Positions 24,939 to 28,722 of a DNA stretch of 28,722 bases are shown piece after piece. The position numbers were made by a program, and so were the translations under genes. Origin of the DNA: an uncultured Clostridia bacterium (GTDB lineage Bacteria > Bacillota > Clostridia > Christensenellales > UBA1242). Every line of letters begins with the position of its first letter. Position 1 is the stretch's first letter. The notes beneath the pieces are model-generated. The model saw only the letters and a program-made list of their open reading frames with translations. It did not search any database and was not told the origin of the DNA. Where the stretch lies: assembly GCA_937895935.1 (NCBI GenBank), contig CALBKX010000054.1, positions 1 to 28,722 on the forward strand, written 5' to 3'.

Positions 24939-24968
24939 AATGTAGCATAATTTAAATATTTTAGTCAA
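24939..24968 (-). promoter_or_regulatory. Promoter of cdd
   Basis: On the minus strand TTGACT (24963-24968) and TACATT (24939-24944) are separated by 18 bases, with TG one base before the -10 (extended -10). Confidence 0.5.
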
Positions 24969-24979
24969 CAACGAATGAG

Positions 24980-25008
24980 TAACATTTTAAAATTTAACTA
25001 CATATTAT
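24980..25008 (+). promoter_or_regulatory. Sigma-E-like promoter before spoVM
   Basis: TAACATT (24980-24986), a 14-base spacer and CATATTAT (25001-25008) match the sigma-E pattern KMATATT-N14-CATACAMT at 6 of 7 and 6 of 8 positions. Sigma-E directs spoVM in Bacillus subtilis. No good sigma-A promoter is seen here. Confidence 0.45.
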
Positions 25009-25031
25009 TATACAAGAAAAAGGTGGTGTAG

Positions 25032-25112
25032 ATGAAAATAATTTGTTTTAAAGTTCCTAAATTCTTGTCAGCAATTATTAAATTAGTTTGTGGTAAAAAA
25101 ATCTGTAAGTAA
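25032..25112 (+). CDS. spoVM: Stage V sporulation protein M (SpoVM) micro-protein
   Basis: A 26-codon gene with a strong ribosome binding site (AAGGTGGTG) ahead of ATG 25032. Its length is exactly that of Bacillus SpoVM, and it shares the core Lys7-x-Pro9-Lys10-Phe11-Leu12, Ile15, a basic residue at 17 and Gly21. SpoVM is an amphipathic helix that senses the curvature of the forespore membrane and anchors the SpoIVA coat base; Pro9 is known to matter. The protein here is richer in Cys (positions 5, 20 and 25) and more basic at its end than the Bacillus one. A sigma-E-like promoter lies upstream. This gene is below most annotation length limits and is easily missed. Confidence 0.75.
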   Translation: MKIICFKVPKFLSAIIKLVCGKKICK

Positions 25113-25125
25113 TTTTGAAAAACTA

Positions 25126-25154
25126 TTGACTTTTTTAACGCCATTTTTTATACT
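25126..25154 (+). promoter_or_regulatory. Sigma-A promoter of rpsU
   Basis: TTGACT (25126-25131), a 17-base spacer and TATACT (25149-25154), starting just after the spoVM stop codon. Predicted transcript start near 25161. Confidence 0.78.
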
Positions 25155-25195
25155 ACTACATAAGTAATTCATACATTAGAAGGTGGTGAAATTAA

Positions 25196-25378
25196 GTGAC
25201 AGTAGTTAAAGTTGGCGAAAACGAAAATATTGAAAGTGCTATTAAACGTTTTAAAAGAAAATGTCAAAAAGACGGCATTATCGGTGATATTCGTAAAAAA
25301 GAAGCATATAAAAAACCTAGCGTTAAGAAAAAAGAAAAACGCGAAGCAGCTAGAAAAAGAGCTAGAAAAAGAGGTTAG
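25196..25378 (+). CDS. rpsU: 30S ribosomal protein S21 (bS21)
   Basis: A 60-aa S21 with the typical ESAIKRFKRKCQKDGI core and a C-terminal run of Lys and Arg. The start is GTG 25196, supported by AAGGTGGTG upstream and by the usual N-terminus beginning MTVVKVGENE. It has its own promoter and terminator. In many Firmicutes rpsU lies next to dnaJ or yqeY; here it follows spoVM. Confidence 0.96.
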   Translation: MTVVKVGENENIESAIKRFKRKCQKDGIIGDIRKKEAYKKPSVKKKEKREAARKRARKRG

Positions 25379-25380
25379 TT

Positions 25381-25423
25381 AAAAAAACTCCATTTTTTGC
25401 AAAAAGCAATAATGGAGTTTTTT
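25381..25423 (+). terminator. Terminator of rpsU
   Basis: AAAAAACTCCATT (25381-25393) pairs with AATGGAGTTTTTTT (25410-25423); the loop holds an inner TTGC/GCAA pair. Confidence 0.85.
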
Positions 25424-25594
25424 TACGCAATAGCAATGCCTTTATTGTTGTTTAAATACTAAAGCAAAAACAAGTAGTGTTCTTAGCAAAAATTTATAAG
25501 CAAAAAAGTTTTTGTGTGACCTAAAACAAAACATAATCGATTTTGTACTAAGTAAATGGGTACATACATAAAATGCAAATGTAAAATTTCAAAT

Positions 25595-25948
25595 TTATTT
25601 ATGTTTTGACGTTATTTTATTATGTAAATATGCTTTTAAATCATTTTTATATTCAGTAAATCTTCTAGATAAAAAATTTCTCCAAGCGGTTGTGTATTCT
25701 TTTTGAATGGTTGGGTAAATGGAAGTAAATGTGTAGTCATCAATTGTAAAAATATTATAAAAACTCATTCCACAATTATAATTTGAAGAAATACTAATTG
25801 AATTTTCATCACTGGAATAAATGTTTAAATATTCATTATATGATTTATATTTAGGTTCTTTTCCCCTAAAAAGACCGGTTTCATTACTTAAAACGGAAGA
25901 AATAAAAAGAAAAATATCTTCTTTAGTCAAATTGTTAACATATTTCAT
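25595..25948 (-). CDS. Small protein of unknown function
   Basis: I do not recognise this 117-aa protein. AAAAAGGAGCATAT gives a strong ribosome binding site, which makes the gene credible. It is probably soluble, rich in Ser, Tyr and Asn, with an N-terminal helix (NLTKEDIFLFISSVL), a beta-like middle and a basic C-terminal helix ending KITSKHK. It stands alone: 170 bases without a gene separate it from the rpsU terminator, and about 330 bases without a gene separate it from the tRNA terminator. Confidence 0.75.
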   Translation of the reverse strand: MKYVNNLTKEDIFLFISSVLSNETGLFRGKEPKYKSYNEYLNIYSSDENSISISSNYNCGMSFYNIFTIDDYTFTSIYPTIQKEYTTAWRNFLSRRFTEYKNDLKAYLHNKITSKHK

Positions 25949-26281
25949 ATATGCTCCTTTTTATACGCTTTGTTTCGTATTTGTGATGTTGGTTTTAAGT
26001 GAGTTCTTTTCGTGCAAGCACAATTTCACTCTGTTCTCTTATTAAAAATTTTATCATATATGAATTTATATTTCAATAGGGAATTCAGTAATTTTTTTGA
26101 ACATTTATTCATTTTCAGTTTGGCATCTTTAAAACATTTTGTGATTAATGAATATTATTCGTGTTGCTTTAGCAATAAAAATTTGAACTTACATTTTTAC
26201 GTATGCAAAAATATTTTCGAGAGAGCAATATTATTTCACGCAAGCGAATATCATTGAACTTAAAAGTTCAATATAATTGGT
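25949..26281. other. Non-coding gap with a short inverted repeat
   Basis: No gene is supported here; open frames in it lack ribosome binding sites. It must hold the promoter of the 117-aa gene on the minus strand. A perfect TTGAACTT-AA-AAGTTCAA inverted repeat lies at 26254-26271, next to the tRNA terminator, and a small GTGC/GCAC type hairpin lies near 26013-26022. Confidence 0.45.
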
Positions 26282-26324
26282 AAAAAAAGTAAAGCCAAAT
26301 ACAAAGTTTCCTTTGTTTATTTGG
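26282..26324 (-). terminator. Terminator of the tRNA transcript
   Basis: Read on the minus strand, CCAAATAAACAAAG pairs with CTTTGTATTTGG around a GAAA loop (with a small bulge), followed by CTTTAC and seven T's. It lies about 120 bases after tRNA-Arg; that spacer contains no recognised RNA gene. Confidence 0.62.
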
Positions 26325-26445
26325 TGAGGAGAGACTTTTATCCGATTAGCTATCACGCCTGGTTTGTCTACAAACAAAACTGTTCTCATCCTTTATAACA
26401 AAAAAACTGCCCCAATCAAATTTGGTTCAGCTTATTCCTTTAAAA

Positions 26446-26522
26446 TGGTGCGCGTGGAGGGATTCGAACCCCCGACCTTCGCCTTAGAAGGGCGCTGCTC
26501 TATCCAACTGAGCTACACACGC
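26446..26522 (-). tRNA. tRNA-Arg (anticodon TCT)
   Basis: A full cloverleaf on the minus strand: acceptor GCGTGTG with CACGCGC, D-arm GCTC/GAGC, anticodon loop CTTCTAA with TCT, T-arm with GGTTCGAATCC, discriminator A and an encoded CCA (26446-26448). The top pair of the anticodon stem is a G-A mismatch. It reads AGA/AGG codons, which should be the main Arg codons in such an AT-rich genome. Confidence 0.95.
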
Positions 26523-26527
26523 ATAAT

Positions 26528-26601
26528 TGGAGCGGGTGATGGGAATCGGACCCACGCAACCAGCTTGGAAGGCTGGGGCTCTACCATTGAGCTACACCCG
26601 C
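26528..26601 (-). tRNA. tRNA-Gly (anticodon TCC)
   Basis: A full cloverleaf on the minus strand: acceptor GCGGGTG with CACCCGC, D-arm GCTC/GAGC, anticodon stem CCAGC/GCTGG with loop CTTCCAA (TCC), T-arm with GGTCCGATTCC, discriminator T and encoded CCA (26528-26530). It lies five bases ahead of tRNA-Arg in the same transcript. Confidence 0.95.
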
Positions 26602-26618
26602 AAATTTAAAACTCTCAT

Positions 26619-26647
26619 ATTATAACAAATGCAACCTACATTGTCAA
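26619..26647 (-). promoter_or_regulatory. Consensus sigma-A promoter of the tRNA pair
   Basis: On the minus strand TTGACA (26642-26647), a 17-base spacer and TATAAT (26619-26624), both perfect, placing the transcript start about 10 bases before tRNA-Gly. Confidence 0.9.
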
Positions 26648-26822
26648 CAATTTTATTTTTATTTTTTTTAAATTTTAAACAAAACCACGTACGCTGTGTC
26701 TCTTATTAAATTATTTAGCCTTGTTTTAAGTAATAAAGAATATTTTTTAATTCAAAGAACAATCTAAATATACATTAAAAAATAAATTTTATGTTTAATA
26801 TTAAAACAGGTTGGAGATAATT

Positions 26823-27050
26823 ATGATAGATTTTGAAAAAATAAACATGGAGTTGTCGCTTAAAAATATCAGCTTAAAAGATGTTTTAACCGAATATGCA
26901 TTACCAAATTCAGAAGAAATTCATAGTATGATATGTGGAAACTCATATTCAAGGAACACTAGTGATATACAACTCTTTGAAAGAGCAGAATCCATAGACT
27001 ATTTTAAGTATGAAAAGGAACTATGCAATACAAAGAAGCCGAAAACGTAA
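26823..27050 (+). CDS. Small protein of unknown function, candidate MazF antitoxin
   Basis: A 75-aa acidic-to-neutral protein that I do not recognise. ATG 26823 was chosen because TTGGAGAT lies just upstream. The N-terminal half looks helical (FEKINMELSLKNISLKDVL), and the C-terminal half is polar and ends with several Lys. It lacks the short ribbon-helix-helix or AbrB-like strand pattern expected in MazE-type antitoxins. It overlaps the mazF start by 28 bases in another frame, the layout of many toxin-antitoxin pairs, in which the antitoxin comes first. The antitoxin role is therefore inferred from position only. Confidence 0.7.
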   Translation: MIDFEKINMELSLKNISLKDVLTEYALPNSEEIHSMICGNSYSRNTSDIQLFERAESIDYFKYEKELCNTKKPKT

Positions 27051-27397
27051 AAAGAGGGGAAATTTACTACGCTGATTTAAGTCCAGTTGTTGGGAGTGAA
27101 CAGGGTGGTGTTCGTCCTGTGCTAATCATTCAAAATGATGTTGGAAATAAATATTCACCAACTGTTATAGTTTGTGCAATAACAAGTCAGCTAGCAAAAG
27201 CAAAACTTCCAACTCATATTGAACTTTCAAGCCAAGATTACAACTTGCCCAAAAATTCAGTTTGCCTTTTAGAACAAATAAGAACTTTAGATAAAAGACG
27301 TTTGCAAGAAAAGATTTCTTACATAGGTGGTCAAAAAATGAAAGAAGTTGATAGGGCAATTCTTATAAGTTTAGGTTTTTTTGAAAAGAATATGTAA
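27023..27397 (+). CDS. mazF: MazF-type endoribonuclease toxin (PemK family)
   Basis: A 124-aa MazF/PemK/NdoA-like RNase. Clear family features: VKRGEIYYADLSPVVGSEQ at residues 9-27, GVRPVLIIQND, CAITSQ and the late LEQIRTLDKRRL region. It is close to Bacillus NdoA (EndoA), which cuts mRNA at UACAU. The start ATG has AAAAGGAA upstream and adds about eight residues compared with typical MazF. A perfect 8-bp hairpin (27388-27411) spans the stop codon. In Bacillus the homologous pair follows alanine racemase; here a D-Ala-D-Ala ligase family gene follows. Confidence 0.93.
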   Translation: MQYKEAENVKRGEIYYADLSPVVGSEQGGVRPVLIIQNDVGNKYSPTVIVCAITSQLAKAKLPTHIELSSQDYNLPKNSVCLLEQIRTLDKRRLQEKISYIGGQKMKEVDRAILISLGFFEKNM

Positions 27398-27411
27398 ATT
27401 TGCACATATTC
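27388..27411 (+). other. Hairpin over the mazF stop codon
   Basis: GAATATGT and ACATATTC form a perfect 8-bp stem with an 8-base loop. No T-run follows directly, so it is not a standard terminator; it may affect mRNA stability. Confidence 0.4.
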
Positions 27412-27574
27412 CAAGTTAAAAAATATTTTGAGATACCTAAAAAAATCCTTTATGTTCCATATAATTTGAGTAGTTTTTTTAAGAAGTAACTATTTACAAT
27501 ACAATAAATTATTATCGTGTTTTATGGCACACATTTATGAACAAAACATCATATATTAATAGTAAGGAGTAAAA

Positions 27575-28711
27575 ATGAAAAACCTTGCTATTTTTTATGG
27601 TGGAAAATCATCAGAACACGATATTTCTATAATTACTGCGTTGCAAGTTATAAGTAGCGTTGATTTAAATAAATATAACATAATTCCAGTTTACATAAAC
27701 ACTGACAATAATTGGTATTGTTTAAAGGACTATAAAAATATTAATAATTATGCAAACAATATTTTAAAAGGTAAACGCTTAATAACTGGTTTTTTTAATA
27801 AAAATTTACTTATAAAAAAGAAATTCGGTTTTAAAGTTTACAAAAAAATAGATGTTGCCATAAATTGTTGTCACGGACTTAACGGCGAAGATGGAACTTT
27901 AAGTGGTCTTTTAGAATTAAATAACATTCCATATGTAGGGAGCAATGTGCTTGCATCTAGTATTGGAATGGATAAAGTTTTAATGAAAGATTTCTTTAAA
28001 GCAAACAAAATTCCATGTGTGAAATATACATATTTTACAAAAATTAAATATGATAAAGATAATAAAAAAATATTACAAAATGCAGAAGAAAAACTTCAAT
28101 ATCCAATTATTGTTAAACCAGCGAATCTGGGTAGCAGTATTGGCATAAATATTTCAAAAAATAGAGAAGAATTGAAAAAAAATATAGAAATAGCATTAAA
28201 TTTTGATGATAAAGTGATTTTGGAAGAAGTAATACGTAATTTACGTGAAATAAATTGTTCTTGTTTAGGCAATTCAAAACATACGGAAATAAGCATTTTG
28301 GAAGAACCTAAAAATTGGACAAACTTTTTGGATTTTGATGAAAAATATCTGCTGGGTGGAAAAGATAATAAAAAAACTTTAGATGTTAAATTAGAACCAA
28401 AACTTGAAAGACAAATTAAATATTTTACTCAAAAAGTTTTTGAACTTTTGGGTTGCTTGGGAGTGGTTAGAGTAGACTTTTTATTGGATGATAAAACAAA
28501 AAAAATATATGTAAACGAGCTTAATACAATACCGGGTTCATTTGCAAATTATTTATGGAAACATAAATACACTTTTACTGAACTAATAGACAAGTTGATA
28601 GAATGTTGTGAAAATGAATATGTATGCAAAAACCTGCATACATATGCATACAAATCTCAGGTTTTGCAGAACTATAATAAAGGTAGTAAAATATCAAAAT
28701 GTAAAATGTAA
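27575..28711 (+). CDS. ddl: D-alanine-D-alanine ligase family protein
   Basis: An ATP-grasp ligase of 378 aa that would join D-Ala to a second residue for peptidoglycan. Conserved features: GGKSSEHDIS (Glu14), HGLNGEDGTLSGLL, PYVGS, KPANLGSSIGI, the omega-loop DFDEKYLL with the Lys-Tyr pair usual for D-Ala-D-Ala ligases, VRVDFLLD, and NELNTIPG with the metal-binding Asn at 317. After NTIPG the sequence is SFANYLW instead of the usual (F/M)TxxS(L/M)xP, so the Ser that helps hold the second D-Ala appears to be Tyr326. The last 35 residues form an extra Lys/Tyr/Asn-rich tail. AAGGAG supports the start. About 180 bases separate it from mazF. Confidence 0.85.
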   Translation: MKNLAIFYGGKSSEHDISIITALQVISSVDLNKYNIIPVYINTDNNWYCLKDYKNINNYANNILKGKRLITGFFNKNLLIKKKFGFKVYKKIDVAINCCHGLNGEDGTLSGLLELNNIPYVGSNVLASSIGMDKVLMKDFFKANKIPCVKYTYFTKIKYDKDNKKILQNAEEKLQYPIIVKPANLGSSIGINISKNREELKKNIEIALNFDDKVILEEVIRNLREINCSCLGNSKHTEISILEEPKNWTNFLDFDEKYLLGGKDNKKTLDVKLEPKLERQIKYFTQKVFELLGCLGVVRVDFLLDDKTKKIYVNELNTIPGSFANYLWKHKYTFTELIDKLIECCENEYVCKNLHTYAYKSQVLQNYNKGSKISKCKM

Positions 28712-28722
28712 ACATATGTAAA

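Noticed and set aside
25949..26445. A possible integrated element or CRISPR-like repeats next to the tRNA genes
   Set aside because: I found no direct repeats, no integrase and no regular spacing; only isolated inverted repeats.
26364..26609. An 81-codon open frame on the plus strand across the two tRNA genes
   Set aside because: It is the antisense of tRNA-Arg and tRNA-Gly; peptides like GFEPPTF and DGNRTHATSLEG are well-known false proteins from antisense tRNA sequence.

Overview
The window looks like chromosomal DNA from an uncultured or poorly described low-GC Firmicute, most likely a spore-forming member of the Clostridia. The DNA is very AT-rich by eye. Supporting signs are: consensus sigma-A promoters and strong AGGAGG-type ribosome binding sites; a CIRCE-controlled hrcA-grpE-dnaK-dnaJ operon with a DnaK of Gram-positive length (608 aa); the Firmicutes-type rplU-prp-rpmA cluster, in which L27 carries the cleavable N-terminal extension; a minD-minE pair just upstream of rplU; a SpoVB-type flippase; and a 26-codon reading frame that closely resembles spoVM. 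No phage, insertion sequence, rRNA operon or CRISPR array was seen.

Layout. 1-3.7 kb: the tail of an upstream gene (possibly minC), minD, a short MinE-like gene, and a large helical protein of unknown function. 3.9-4.7 kb: an outward-facing lipoprotein gene of unknown function. 4.9-6 kb: rplU-prp-rpmA. 6-8.4 kb: an unrecognised Lys/Gly-rich protein, apparently read from a leaderless mRNA, convergent with and overlapping dinB; dinB has an SOS-box-like site upstream. 8.5-12 kb: an MTA/SAH deaminase and Tex. 12.2-16.2 kb: rsuA-type pseudouridine synthase, an unknown minus-strand gene, a SpoVB/MurJ-like flippase and dusB. 16.3-21.1 kb: the heat-shock operon. 21.2-24.5 kb: a membrane-anchored XRE regulator divergent from a three-gene operon (GT8 glycosyltransferase, PlsC-type acyltransferase, CrtO-like membrane protein). 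24.5-25.4 kb: cdd, the spoVM micro-gene and rpsU. 25.6-26.6 kb: a small unknown gene and two tRNA genes. 26.8-28.7 kb: a small unknown gene overlapping mazF, then a D-alanine-D-alanine ligase family gene with a changed acceptor-site motif.

How the genes fit together. Most of the window is housekeeping: division-site placement (MinD/MinE), ribosome assembly (L21, Prp, L27, S21, RsuA, DusB, tRNAs), protein folding, and cell-envelope synthesis (flippase, Ddl, GT8/acyltransferases). The least explained parts are the 716-aa protein after minE, the Lys/Gly-rich 358-aa protein, the GT8/PlsC/CrtO-like operon next to a membrane-bound repressor, and the 75-aa gene that occupies the antitoxin position before mazF. 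Of these, the GT8 operon and the mazF pair are the best candidates for an undescribed or variant system. All functional calls come from reading the sequence only; no database search was run.
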